In this document: positions 1 to 8,019 of the stretch, in pieces
How positions within the stretch are numbered: position 1 is the first letter of the stretch
Layout: every line of letters starts with the position of its first letter
Source of the DNA: Thiohalospira sp051746205
GTDB taxonomy: Bacteria > Pseudomonadota > Gammaproteobacteria > Thiohalospirales > Thiohalospiraceae
DNA: 64,000 nt
NCBI GenBank assembly: GCA_051746205.1
Contig: JBNJEU010000003.1
Span: forward strand, 15,962-79,961
Reading direction: 5' to 3'
Program-made: the position numbers and the translations under genes
The notes under the pieces: model-generated
What the model was told of the DNA's origin: nothing
Seen by the model: the letters and a program-made list of their open reading frames with translations, nothing else
Database searches by the model: none

Positions 1-894
1 ATGTACGGCTCCTACCAGAAGCCGCGTGAACTGGTCTGGATCTTCGGCATGCTCATCTACGTGGTGCTGATGGCCGAGGCCTTCCTCGGCTATCTGCTGC
101 CGTGGGGCCAGATGTCCTACTGGGGCGCCCAGGTCATCATCTCGCTGTTCGGGGCCATTCCGGGTATTGGCGAGCAGCTGGCCCTGTGGGTCCGGGGTGA
201 CTACCTGGTCTCCGACGCCACTCTGAACCGCTTCTTTGCGCTGCACGTGATCGCTCTCCCGATCATTCTGCTTGCGCTGGTCGTGGCGCACGTCATCGCC
301 CTGCACGAGGTCGGCTCCAACAACCCTGACGGCATCGACATCAAGAAGCACAAGGACGAGAACGGCAAGCCGCTGGACGGTATCCCCTTCCATCCGTACT
401 ACACGGTGAAGGACATCGTCGGTGTGGTCGTGTTCCTGATGCTCTTCGCGGCGGTGGTGTTCTTCTTCCCCGAGGGCGGCAATCTGATCCTGGAGAAGGA
501 CAACTTCATCCCGGCCGACCCGCTGAAGACCCCGGAGCACATCGTGCCGCTGTGGTACTTCACGCCGTTCTACGCGATTCTCCGCGCCGTTCCGGACAAG
601 TTCCTCGGTGTGGTCGCCATGGGTGGCGCCATCGTCGTACTGTTCCTGCTCCCCTGGCTGGATCGGGGTCGCGTGCGCTCGATCCGGTATCGTGGACCGC
701 TGTTCAAGATCGCCCTGCTGGTGTTCGTTGTCAGCTTCGCCATGCTGGGCTGGCTCGGCATGCAGCCGGCCACGGACCTGTACACGATGATGGCGCGGAT
801 CTTCAGCGTCCTCTATTTCGCGTTCTTTATCCTCATGCCGTGGTACACCAAGGTGGATAAGGAGAAGCCGGTTCCGGAGAGGGTGACCAAGTGA
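1..894 (+). CDS. petB: Cytochrome b of the bc1 complex, C-terminal part (5' end outside window)
   Basis: Quinol-oxidising membrane subunit of respiratory complex III. The window starts inside the gene: the first residues (MYGSYQKPREL) match the middle of cytochrome b before transmembrane helix C, so the ATG at position 1 is an internal methionine. The fragment of 297 residues keeps the LLPWGQMSYWGA stretch at the quinol-oxidation site, two haem-ligand histidines of helix D (about residues 82 and 97 of the fragment) and the C-terminal transmembrane helices. The LHEVGSNNPDG motif after helix D is typical of gammaproteobacterial cytochromes b. The ef-loop motif, PEWY in mitochondria, reads PLWY here (547-558). 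The stop overlaps the petC start by one base, so the two are co-translated; the Rieske gene is expected upstream. Confidence 0.96.
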   Translation: MYGSYQKPRELVWIFGMLIYVVLMAEAFLGYLLPWGQMSYWGAQVIISLFGAIPGIGEQLALWVRGDYLVSDATLNRFFALHVIALPIILLALVVAHVIALHEVGSNNPDGIDIKKHKDENGKPLDGIPFHPYYTVKDIVGVVVFLMLFAAVVFFFPEGGNLILEKDNFIPADPLKTPEHIVPLWYFTPFYAILRAVPDKFLGVVAMGGAIVVLFLLPWLDRGRVRSIRYRGPLFKIALLVFVVSFAMLGWLGMQPATDLYTMMARIFSVLYFAFFILMPWYTKVDKEKPVPERVTK

Positions 895-1634
895 TGAAAA
901 AAATCGTTATTGCACTGGCCGCGCTGCTGCTGCCCGGTCTGTCCGTGGCCGCGGGCGGCGGGGAAGACCTTCAGGAGGTCGATGTCAACGTCCACAACGA
1001 GGCCGCGCTGCAACGCGGGGCCAAGTTGTACGCCAACTACTGCTTGGGGTGCCACTCGCTCTCCCAGCAGCGCTGGCGGTCTCTCGCCCAGGACGCCGGC
1101 ATGACCGAGACGCAGGTTGAAGAGAATCTGATCCCGGGGGATGGTGCCATCACCGACATGATGGAGAACGCCATGCCGGCGGAGGAAGCGGCGGAATGGT
1201 TCGGCACCGAGCCGCCCGACCTTTCGGTGGTGGCGCGTTCCCGCGACGAGGACTGGCTCTATACCTATCTCAAGGGCTTCTATGTCGACGAGGACCAGCC
1301 CCTGGGCGTGAACAACACGGTGTTCGATCGTGTGGGCATGCCCCATGTGCTGGCGGAACTGGAAGGGCTGAAGAAGCCGGTCTACGAGACCCATACCGAC
1401 GAAGAAGGTGAGGAACACCGGGAGCGCGTGGGTTTCGAGTACATCACCGAGGGCAGCATGACCCCGGCGGAGTACGATCGCGCGGCGAGGGACCTGACCA
1501 CCTTCCTCTCCTATGTCGGCGAGCCGGCGCAGCTGGTGCGCTATCAGCTGGGCGTCTGGGTGATCGGCTTCCTGGCCGTCTTCGGATTCATCGCCTATCT
1601 GCTGAAGCGCGAGTACTGGAAGGATATCCACTAG
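894..1634 (+). CDS. petC: Cytochrome c1, haem subunit of the bc1 complex
   Basis: Membrane-anchored c-type cytochrome passing electrons from the Rieske protein to soluble cytochrome c. A signal peptide (MKKIVIALAALLLPGLSVAA) is followed by the haem-attachment motif CLGCH at about residues 50-54. The probable axial methionine lies in FDRVGMPH (about residue 149), and a C-terminal anchor helix (about 220-238) precedes the basic tail LKREYWKDIH. The ATG at 894 is chosen: it overlaps the petB stop (TGATG) and has a GGAGAGGG ribosome site 10-17 bases upstream; a GTG at 891 is possible. Length of 246 residues is normal. It is the last gene of the bc1 operon, being followed by a strong terminator. 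Confidence 0.96.
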   Translation: MKKIVIALAALLLPGLSVAAGGGEDLQEVDVNVHNEAALQRGAKLYANYCLGCHSLSQQRWRSLAQDAGMTETQVEENLIPGDGAITDMMENAMPAEEAAEWFGTEPPDLSVVARSRDEDWLYTYLKGFYVDEDQPLGVNNTVFDRVGMPHVLAELEGLKKPVYETHTDEEGEEHRERVGFEYITEGSMTPAEYDRAARDLTTFLSYVGEPAQLVRYQLGVWVIGFLAVFGFIAYLLKREYWKDIH

Positions 1635-1689
1635 GCTGCGGCCGGGTGGAGCTACAAGGCGAGTAGGCGGGCACCGCCCCGCCCACCAG

Positions 1690-1723
1690 CGAAGGGGGGA
1701 CACCAGGCCCCCCTTCGTTTTTC
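1690..1723 (+). terminator. Rho-independent terminator of the petBC operon
   Basis: A perfect 10-bp stem (CGAAGGGGGG at 1690-1699 with CCCCCCTTCG at 1708-1717) closes an eight-base loop and is followed at once by five T residues (1718-1722). It lies 56 bases after the petC stop and 28 bases before sspA, so it separates the bc1 operon from sspAB. Confidence 0.93.
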
Positions 1724-1750
1724 TGTCTGGTAATTCCATGGAGAGCGTGT

Positions 1751-2365
1751 ATGGCAGTCATGGCCAATCGACGTTCTGTTATGACCCTGTTTGTCGTGCC
1801 GGGTGACATGCGTTGTCACCGGGTCCGGATCGTTCTGGCCGAGAAGGGCATCAATGTCGAGATCGTGGATGTGGATCGCGACAACCCGCCCGAGGATCTG
1901 ACCGATCTGAATCCCTACGGCTCCGTTCCCACGCTGGTCGATCGGGATCTGGTCCTCTTCGAGGATCAGGTGATCTCCGAATATCTGGATGAACGCTTCC
2001 CCCATCCGCCACTGATGCCGGTGGACCCGGTGAATCGCGCCAAGGGACGCCAGTTGCGTCACCGCATCCGGCGGGACTGGGAGCGGCTGGTGGACGACAT
2101 CGAGCAGCGCGGCGAAAAGACCGCCGCCCGGGCGCGCAAGGAACTGCGCGAGAGTCTGGTCGCCGTGGCACCGCTGTTCGGTTCCATGCCGTACTTCCTC
2201 AGCGAGGAGCACAGTCTGGTGGATGCCGATATGGCCGCCCTGCTCTGGCGATTGCCCGGTCTCGGCATCGAACTGCCCGAGGCGGCGGCTCCCCTGCGGG
2301 ATTATGCCGGCCGGCTTTTCAACCGACCGACATTCAAGGAAAGTCTCGATTCAACCGAGATGTAG
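1751..2365 (+). CDS. sspA: Stringent starvation protein A
   Basis: RNA-polymerase-associated protein of glutathione-S-transferase fold, which in enterobacteria helps adaptation to starvation and acid stress. The 204 residues align along the whole length of the E. coli protein: N-terminal MTLF, VRIVLAEKGI, DLNPYGSVPTLVDRDLVLFEDQVISEYLDERFPHPPLMP (thioredoxin-like half) and the helical half ending ALLWRLPGLGIELP. The ATG at 1751 gives an N terminus like that of E. coli (MAV..NRRSVMTLF). It is followed after 11 bases by sspB, the usual two-gene operon. SspA proteins lack a glutathione-transferase catalytic residue, so no enzymatic role is assigned. Confidence 0.95.
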   Translation: MAVMANRRSVMTLFVVPGDMRCHRVRIVLAEKGINVEIVDVDRDNPPEDLTDLNPYGSVPTLVDRDLVLFEDQVISEYLDERFPHPPLMPVDPVNRAKGRQLRHRIRRDWERLVDDIEQRGEKTAARARKELRESLVAVAPLFGSMPYFLSEEHSLVDADMAALLWRLPGLGIELPEAAAPLRDYAGRLFNRPTFKESLDSTEM

Positions 2366-2376
2366 GAGGTAGCACG

Positions 2377-2799
2377 ATGTCCGGCATGACCTCCAGCCGA
2401 CCCTATCTGGTCCGTGCGCTGTTCGACTGGATCGTGGACAACGGCCTCACGCCCCATCTGCTGGTGGACGCCATCCATCCCGGTACCGAGGTCCCCACCC
2501 AGTACGTGGAGGATGGCAAGATCGTCCTCAACATCAGCCCCTCGGCCACCGAAGCCCTGGACCTGGGCAACGAAGCGGTGATGTTCAACGCCCGCTTCAG
2601 CGGCCAGCCGATGACCCTCACCGTGCCGGTGAACGCCATCCTGGCCATCTACGCCCGGGAGAACGGTCAGGGAATGCTCTTTGGCGAGGGGGACGACACC
2701 GCCGGCTCCGGCGATGGAGCCGGGGACGGCGGCGACGACGAGCCGCCACAGCCCCCGTCCGGCGGGGGCGGCCCGCCGAGCCTGAAGGTGGTCAAGTAG
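2377..2799 (+). CDS. sspB: ClpXP adaptor protein SspB
   Basis: Adaptor that binds ssrA-tagged stalled-translation products and delivers them to ClpXP. Residues 1-100 form the substrate-binding domain (PYLVRALFDWIVDNGLTPHL, with FNARFSG and VPVNAILAIYARENGQGM). An acidic, Gly/Pro-rich linker of about 33 residues follows, and the protein ends in PSLKVVK, the short tail that docks on the ClpX zinc domain. AGGAGG seven bases upstream supports the ATG at 2377. The last codons overlap the stop codon of the convergent gene by eight bases, so the ClpX-binding tail is encoded in DNA used on both strands. Confidence 0.95.
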   Translation: MSGMTSSRPYLVRALFDWIVDNGLTPHLLVDAIHPGTEVPTQYVEDGKIVLNISPSATEALDLGNEAVMFNARFSGQPMTLTVPVNAILAIYARENGQGMLFGEGDDTAGSGDGAGDGGDDEPPQPPSGGGGPPSLKVVK

Positions 2800-4210
2800 G
2801 CGAGGGGAAGCCCTTGCCGGGATTGAGGATCCCGGCGGGGTCGAAAGTGGCGCGCAGCCCGGACATGAGCTCCAGGGTGGGCGCGTCGATCTCCCGATCC
2901 ACGTGGTCGCGCTTCTCCAGGCCGACCCCGTGTTCACCCGACAGACTCCCCCCCAGCCCCAGCACCAGACCGAAGACCTCGTCCAGACACCGGTGGGCAC
3001 GCGCCATTTCGTCGGGATCGTCGGGATCCACCAGCAGATTGACGTGGATGTTGCCGTTACCGGCGTGGCCGAAGTTGACGATGGTGATGCCGAAGCGTTC
3101 CGAAAGCGTGTCGAGGCCGCTGATGAGTTCGGGCATCCGGGTCACCGGGACCACCACGTCTTCGTTGATCTTCTTCGGTGCCACCTGGCGCAGGGCGGGC
3201 GAAAGAGCCTTCCGGGTCGCCCACAGGGCGGCGACATCGGCCTTCTCGGTGGCCTGATCCAGGCTGAGCAGTCCCGCGCGCTCCTCGCCCGCCCCGGCGG
3301 CGGCTTCGGCCACGGCGGCGCTTGCGGCATCGAGGCAGGCCGCCGGCCCGTCCACCTCGATCATCAGCAGGGCCCCCGCCCCTTCCGGCAGTTCGGCCTC
3401 CGAGTAGCGGCGGATCATCTCGATGGCGCGATGGTCGATGAACTCCAGCGCCGAGGGCACCACCGGTTGCGCCATGATCCGCGAAACCGCCCGGGCGGCA
3501 GCGCCCATGTCGTGGTAGACCGCCTTGAAGGTGATGGTGGCCTCGGGGCGGGGCTGCAGGCGCAGTGTGGCCTCGGTGATCAGCCCCAGGGTCCCCTCGG
3601 AGCCGATGAGCAGGCGCGTCAGGTCGTAGCCCACGACGCCCTTGCTGGTGCGTACTCCGGTGCGCAAGGAGGCGCCGGTGCCGGTAACGGCGCGCAGGCC
3701 GAGGGTGTTCTCCCGGGGTGTGCCGTATTTCACAGCCCGGGGGCCGGCCGAATTGTAGGCGAGATTGCCTCCGATGGTGCAGAAAGCGGCGCTGGTCGGA
3801 TCCGGCGGCCAGAAGAAGCCGTACTCCCCGGCGGCATCCTGAAGCGCCTGATTGGTGACTCCGGGTTCGCAGACCACATAGCGGTCTCCCGGGGCGATCT
3901 CGAGGATGCGGTTCATGCGCTCGAACGAGACGACCACGCCCCCCGCCTCGGGAACAGCCGCCCCGGTGGTCCCGGTGCCGCGTCCGCGTGCGGTAAGGGG
4001 GATCCCGAACTCGCGGCACAGCTGCAGCAGCGTGACGACCTCGGCGTGCTCCTCCGGCAGGACCACCAGACCCGGTGGATTCTGACGGCGGCTGTTGTCG
4101 TAGCCGTAACTCCAGCACTCTCCCGGATCGGTGAAGCGCGCGGACGCCGACAGCTCGCGCTCGATGCGGTGCAGAAAGGCGTCGGAGACGGTGTTGGTAT
4201 CGGGCGGCAT
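2792..4210 (-). CDS. FAD-linked D-2-hydroxyacid dehydrogenase (GlcD / D-lactate dehydrogenase family)
   Basis: Flavoprotein oxidising a D-2-hydroxy acid such as D-lactate, glycolate or D-2-hydroxyglutarate. The N-terminal half is an FAD-binding type 4 domain (LTARGRGTGTTGAAVP, PDPTSAAFCTIGGNLAYNSAGP, LTRLLIGSEGTLGLITEATL). The C-terminal half is the FAD-linked oxidase domain with the metal/substrate motif NFGHAGNGNIHVN and GSLSGEHGVGLEKRD. About 472 residues, normal for GlcD-like single-chain enzymes; no iron-sulphur partner (GlcF) is adjacent, so the electron acceptor is unknown. I prefer the ATG at 4210, which follows GAGGA; an in-frame GTG at 4222 overlaps the yraN stop. Third gene of the lpoA-yraN unit. 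The substrate cannot be settled from sequence. Confidence 0.88.
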   Translation of the reverse strand: MPPDTNTVSDAFLHRIERELSASARFTDPGECWSYGYDNSRRQNPPGLVVLPEEHAEVVTLLQLCREFGIPLTARGRGTGTTGAAVPEAGGVVVSFERMNRILEIAPGDRYVVCEPGVTNQALQDAAGEYGFFWPPDPTSAAFCTIGGNLAYNSAGPRAVKYGTPRENTLGLRAVTGTGASLRTGVRTSKGVVGYDLTRLLIGSEGTLGLITEATLRLQPRPEATITFKAVYHDMGAAARAVSRIMAQPVVPSALEFIDHRAIEMIRRYSEAELPEGAGALLMIEVDGPAACLDAASAAVAEAAAGAGEERAGLLSLDQATEKADVAALWATRKALSPALRQVAPKKINEDVVVPVTRMPELISGLDTLSERFGITIVNFGHAGNGNIHVNLLVDPDDPDEMARAHRCLDEVFGLVLGLGGSLSGEHGVGLEKRDHVDREIDAPTLELMSGLRATFDPAGILNPGKGFPSPT

Positions 4211-4218
4211 GGTTTTCC

Positions 4219-4578
4219 TCACGGGGCGGCCTGGAAAGCGTCGCGGATCCAGTCGGGTTCCTGATCGTTCGGCGTGCGCAGAGCGACGACGTCGAAACGC
4301 AGCGGCCGGACGGCCAGATGGGGATGGCGGAGAAGGAAGTATTCCGTGGCCCGCTGCAGACGCCGCTGCTTGTGCGGGGTCACGCTCTCCGCCGCCGTGG
4401 CGAAGCCGGAAGGGCGACGCTGGCGAACCTCCACCACGACCACCGTGGACCCTTCGGCCATGACCAGATCGAGTTCGCCGCCACGGCAGCTCCAGTTGCG
4501 GGCGATGAGCCCCAGTCCGTGGCTCCGCAGATGGTGCAGGGCGGTTTCCTCGGCGGCACGTCCCTGTGCTCGGCTCAT
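4219..4578 (-). CDS. yraN: UPF0102 family nuclease-fold protein YraN
   Basis: Small protein (119 residues) of the YraN/UPF0102 family, with a restriction-endonuclease-like fold. The Holliday-resolvase-like active-site pattern is visible as GELDLVMAEGSTVVVVEVRQRR (Glu, Asp and the ExR/K strand), preceded by ARNWSCRGGE. In many gammaproteobacteria it lies directly after the lpoA (yraM) gene, as here with a gap of 10 bases. Its cellular role is not established. It overlaps the possible GTG start of the downstream dehydrogenase by one or two bases, suggesting coupling. Confidence 0.92.
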   Translation of the reverse strand: MSRAQGRAAEETALHHLRSHGLGLIARNWSCRGGELDLVMAEGSTVVVVEVRQRRPSGFATAAESVTPHKQRRLQRATEYFLLRHPHLAVRPLRFDVVALRTPNDQEPDWIRDAFQAAP

Positions 4579-4588
4579 GGGTTCTCTC

Positions 4589-6508
4589 CTATTCCATCAG
4601 GACCGGCAGGCCGCGTTCAAAGCGGCCCCAGAGCAGATCGCGGCCGACCCGGCCGCGATCGTCAATGTGCAGGGTGCCGGTCGCCCCGTCCATGCGTTCA
4701 TGCGGGTTCTCGCGCAGGAAGGCGAGGCGGGGCAGCAGGTCCCAGGCGTCCTGACCCAGGGCGTAGAGGCGCTGGAGCTGCCCGGACGGGTCCAGGATCG
4801 AGTCGATCCGCTCCCGGCGGTGCTGGATGTCGCTCTCGTGTTCGGCCAGGAACCAGGGCATGTCGCTGAACATGACGCCGTGGAGGTCGCGATCCCGGGA
4901 AGCGTCGGGACTTCCGGCGTAAAGGTGCGAAGTGCCGTAGATCGGGAGGTCGCCGGCGCCGTAGAAACTGAACTGGGGCGGGATCTGGCGTGCCGCCTCC
5001 GGGAAACTGGCCATCACGATGGCCTCGATGTCCTGGCGGCGGCGCGGCTCGAAATGGAGTCGCGCGCCCACGCGTTGACGCAGATCGCGCCGGCGCTGCT
5101 GGCTGTGGTCCACGGCCAGCACGCGTCGAACGGGCAGGCTCAGGTTGGTGGCCTCCTCGCCGTACGGCTCCCGGGCCAGCAGGTCGCCCCCAAGTTTCTC
5201 CCACTGATCGCTGAAGGCGTGGTGGACGCGCTCGCCCCAGTCGCCGCGGGGATGGAGCATGACCACCCGGCTGTAGCCGTCCTGCCACATCCGGGCGGCC
5301 AGCCCCCGGGCCTCGCTCTCCGGACTGAGGCCGAAGCGGTAGATGTGGCTCCCAGGCGCGTCCTCGAGTTCAAGTTCATTGAGGGCGAGGATGGGGATTC
5401 CGGGGACATCCTCCGCCTGGTCCAGTCCGGCCATCAGATCGTCGATGGCTTCCCGGCGTAGCGGTCCGATGATGGCCTCGGCACCATCCTCCACGGCCTC
5501 CTGAAGCAGGTCGGAAGGGGCGGCTGCATCGGTGTTGTAGAAGCGGAGTCTCTGGCCGGTACCGGCGGAATGCGCAAAGTGAGCGGCCAGGATGCTGTCG
5601 CGAATCGCCTGGCCTGCGGCGGCAAAACGGCCACTGGTGGGCAGCAGGACCGCCACGACCTCCGGCCGGTGAAAATCGACCATGTCGCGCTCGCGCAGAG
5701 CGGGAACGATGCGCCGGGTGGCGGGATGTCCGGGATAGCGGGCTTCCCAGCCGGACAGGCTGGTCCGCAGGCGGTCGGGGCGGAGCTGATGCGTCTTGTT
5801 GAGCCGCGCCAGCTCGATCCAGCCTCCGAAGACATCGCCCGTCTTCGGGACGTGACTGGCCAGGGTCGATTCACGGAGGCGCTGAAGCGCCGCCCAGATG
5901 GCGTCATCGTTCTCGTCCAGGGCCTCGTCCCGGAGATGGTCCGAAAGGGCGACGCGCGCCCGCGCCACTTCGAGCGCGTCGCCCAGTTCGGCGTGGGCGC
6001 GTGCGCGCAGTCGGTGAATGGCTTCGTTCTGCTCCGGGGTGGTGAAGGGATCGGGCAATTCCTCCAGGACGCGGAGGGCGTCGTGCGGATGGCGCAGGCC
6101 GATCTCCAGGCGCGCGGTCAGCAGACGCCATTCACGCCGCTGCAGGGGCGTCATGATCTCGTCCATGAGGGCCCCGAGCAGACGACCGGCCATTTCCAGC
6201 CGACCACCATCATGGTATTTCCGCGCTGCCCGCAGCTGCATGTCGATGCGTTCCACATCGTCATCCACATAGGCGGCGTCGTGCGCGAGCTGCTGGGCCT
6301 CGTCCACCTGCTCCTGATCGTGCACCGGGTCTGCCTCTTCCGGAGCCAGTACTCGGGGGTCGGCGGGCTCCGCTGGGCGTTCCGGCGTTTCCTCCGGTGC
6401 GGTCGCGCACCCGGCCAGCCACAGGACGGCAAACAGCCCGATGGTGACGGGCCGGGCCGGTAGGCTCGACAACGGGCGAAGAACTCGCCCGGGGGATCTG
6501 GCTCGCAT
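4589..6508 (-). CDS. lpoA: Outer-membrane lipoprotein LpoA, activator of penicillin-binding protein 1A
   Basis: Lipoprotein that reaches from the outer membrane through peptidoglycan to stimulate PBP1a. The signal peptide ends in the lipobox LAGC, giving lipidated Cys34. An N-terminal TPR-like helical region (about residues 75-260; YHDGGRLEMAGRLLGALMDE, WRLLTARLEIGLRHPHDAL) precedes a periplasmic-binding-protein-like domain (VVAVLLPTSGRFAAAGQAIRD, AEAIIGPLRREAIDDL, YGTSHLYAG). Length of 639 residues is typical. It is divergently transcribed from rsmI, the same order as yraM/yraL (rsmI) in E. coli, and leads the yraN operon. diaA and dolP, which follow yraN in enterobacteria, are not here. Confidence 0.94.
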   Translation of the reverse strand: MRARSPGRVLRPLSSLPARPVTIGLFAVLWLAGCATAPEETPERPAEPADPRVLAPEEADPVHDQEQVDEAQQLAHDAAYVDDDVERIDMQLRAARKYHDGGRLEMAGRLLGALMDEIMTPLQRREWRLLTARLEIGLRHPHDALRVLEELPDPFTTPEQNEAIHRLRARAHAELGDALEVARARVALSDHLRDEALDENDDAIWAALQRLRESTLASHVPKTGDVFGGWIELARLNKTHQLRPDRLRTSLSGWEARYPGHPATRRIVPALRERDMVDFHRPEVVAVLLPTSGRFAAAGQAIRDSILAAHFAHSAGTGQRLRFYNTDAAAPSDLLQEAVEDGAEAIIGPLRREAIDDLMAGLDQAEDVPGIPILALNELELEDAPGSHIYRFGLSPESEARGLAARMWQDGYSRVVMLHPRGDWGERVHHAFSDQWEKLGGDLLAREPYGEEATNLSLPVRRVLAVDHSQQRRRDLRQRVGARLHFEPRRRQDIEAIVMASFPEAARQIPPQFSFYGAGDLPIYGTSHLYAGSPDASRDRDLHGVMFSDMPWFLAEHESDIQHRRERIDSILDPSGQLQRLYALGQDAWDLLPRLAFLRENPHERMDGATGTLHIDDRGRVGRDLLWGRFERGLPVLME

Positions 6509-6621
6509 GGTTCAACCGGGAATCGTGGCAACGGGCGGGTCGGCGATGGACACAGGTCACCCTGTGTTACATTGCCGACCGCAGTAGCGGGAGAGTATCT
6601 GGTCAACAACCGGGGGTGTCA

Positions 6622-7461
6622 ATGCAGACCGCAACGCTGTACGTGGTGGCCACGCCCATCGGCAACCTGGCCGACCTGAGCCCGCGCGCGGAGGAGGTCC
6701 TCGGCGGTGTGGCCACCATCGCCTGCGAGGATACCCGCCATACCCGCCGGTTGCTGGAGCATGTCGGCCTCCGGACGCCCACTGTGGCCCTGCACGAACA
6801 CAACGAACGCGAACGCGTCGACGGCCTGGTGGAACGGCTGGTCGGCGGCGAGGACCTGGCTCTGGTCAGCGACGCCGGTACACCGCTGGTCTCCGACCCC
6901 GGCTACCGGCTGGTCCGAGCGGCGCACGCGGCCGGGGTGCGCGTCGTCAGTGTTCCCGGCCCCAGTGCCGTCATCGCGGCGTTGGCCGGGGCCGGTCTGC
7001 CCAGCGACCGCTTCTGCTTCGAGGGATTCCTGCCGTCACGCGCCGCCGCTCGGCGCCAGCGCATCGAGGAGCTGGCCGATGAGCCGCGCACCCTGGTCCT
7101 GTTCGAAGCCCCCCACCGGATCGTCGCCAGCCTTCAGGACCTGTGTGAACTCCTCGGCCCCGAGCGGCCGGGGTTCCTTGCGCGGGAGCTGAGCAAGCGC
7201 TTCGAGACCTTCCTGGGCGAGGATCTGGGAACGGTCCTGGAGCGGGTCGAGGGCGATTCCGACCAGCAACGCGGCGAGATGGTCCTGGTCCTCGGGGGTG
7301 CGCCGGAGCCCGGGGCCGATGAACTCCCACGCGAGGCACGCCGGGCGGTGGAGCTGCTGGCGACCGAACTGCCACCCCGCAAGGCGGCCGATCTGGCCGC
7401 GCGGCTCACGGGGGCTCGCAAGAACGCCCTCTACCGCCACCTCCAGGACCGGGACGACTGA
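6622..7461 (+). CDS. rsmI: 16S rRNA 2'-O-ribose C1402 methyltransferase
   Basis: S-adenosylmethionine-dependent enzyme that methylates the ribose of C1402 in the decoding centre of 16S rRNA. Family motifs of the tetrapyrrole-methylase fold are present: TPIGNLADLSPRA, CEDTRHTRRLL, LVSDAGTPLVSDPGYRLVR, VPGPSAVIAALAGAGLP and FEGFLPSR. The C-terminal region (LPPRKAADLAARLTGARKNALYRHL) is the usual helical tail. I take the ATG at 6622, five bases after a G-rich run; a GTG at 6616 in the same frame would add two residues. It is divergent from lpoA, with 113 bases between the two starts. Confidence 0.95.
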   Translation: MQTATLYVVATPIGNLADLSPRAEEVLGGVATIACEDTRHTRRLLEHVGLRTPTVALHEHNERERVDGLVERLVGGEDLALVSDAGTPLVSDPGYRLVRAAHAAGVRVVSVPGPSAVIAALAGAGLPSDRFCFEGFLPSRAAARRQRIEELADEPRTLVLFEAPHRIVASLQDLCELLGPERPGFLARELSKRFETFLGEDLGTVLERVEGDSDQQRGEMVLVLGGAPEPGADELPREARRAVELLATELPPRKAADLAARLTGARKNALYRHLQDRDD

Positions 7462-7472
7462 GCCGGCGTCCC

Positions 7473-7632
7473 GAACGTCCGACGACACGGGCCGGAGGGT
7501 GAACCAGGGGGATCCGCGCCCAGGGGGACGCCGTGAATACGTCCTGTAGGCTCGACGGCCGCCTCCCTGCGGCCGACGCCCCCCGTCACGGATCCCCCTG
7601 GTTCACCCTCCGGCCCGTGTCGTCGGACGTTC
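7473..7632 (+). repeat. Long palindromic intergenic element, copy A (44-bp perfect arms, conserved core)
   Basis: Perfect 44-bp inverted repeat: 7473-7516 is exactly complementary to 7589-7632. The 72-base centre holds the motif CGCCGTGAATACGTCC with TGTAGGCTC (7529-7553), a seven-bp hairpin (7556-7562 with 7569-7575, loop CTCCCT) and flanking G5 (7523-7527) and C6 (7579-7584) runs. The same core, in the same orientation, occurs at 51352-51377 and 54285-54310, each time within unrelated arms. The element begins 11 bases after the rsmI stop and ends five bases before the rnpB -35 hexamer. Without a T-tract it is not a standard terminator. I know no named family for it. Confidence 0.95.
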
Positions 7633-7637
7633 AGGGC

Positions 7638-7666
7638 TTGTCCCGGCCCCGTCGAGGGCGGACAAT
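7638..7666 (+). promoter_or_regulatory. Sigma-70-type promoter of rnpB
   Basis: TTGTCC at 7638-7643 and GACAAT at 7661-7666 are separated by exactly 17 bases. The -10 ends seven bases before G7674, the first base of the RNase P RNA P1 helix, so the predicted transcription start coincides with the expected RNA 5' end. Confidence 0.75.
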
Positions 7667-7673
7667 GGCGGCT

Positions 7674-8019
7674 GGGAGCGGGCCAGGCAGCCGCTGCGTT
7701 TCGGCGCGGAGGAAAGTCCGGGCTCCACAGGGCAGGGTGCCAGGTAACACCTGGGCGGCGCGAGCCGACGGAAAGTGCCACAGAGAACAGACCGCCCACG
7801 TACCCTTCGGGGTGCCGGCAAGGGTGAAACGGTGCGGTAAGAGCGCACCGCGTCGATGGCAACATCGGCGGCACGGCAAACCCCACCCGGAGCAAGGCCG
7901 AATAGGGGAGCAATGGTGTGGCCCGCACTGCTCCCGGGTAGGCTGCTCGAGGTGCGCGGCGACGCGCATCCCAGAGGAATGGCTGTCCACGACAGAACCC
8001 GGCTTATCGGCCCGCTCCC
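7674..8019 (+). ncRNA. rnpB: RNase P RNA, bacterial type A
   Basis: Catalytic RNA that removes 5' leaders from pre-tRNAs. The ends pair perfectly over 11 bp: GGGAGCGGGCC (7674-7684) with GGCCCGCTCCC (8009-8019) is helix P1. Universally conserved segments are present in order: GAGGAAAGTCCGGGCTCC (7709-7726), the GGTGAAACGGTGCGGTAAGA-like stretch near 7825-7845, AGAGGAATGGCTGTCC (from about 7972) and ACAGAACCCGGCTTATCGG (7992-8010). About 346 nucleotides, a usual size for the ancestral type A. It is on the same strand as rsmI and mraZ, with its own promoter just upstream. Confidence 0.97.

Noticed and set aside
7473..7632. Interpretation of the large palindromes as ordinary rho-independent terminators
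   Set aside because: The stems are far longer than needed, have 52- to 80-base centres with a conserved core and lack T-tracts on either strand.
7473..7632. Interpretation of the palindromes as ends of an insertion sequence or MITE
   Set aside because: The outer arms are different in each copy and I saw no target-site duplication; an IS or MITE would share its terminal repeats.
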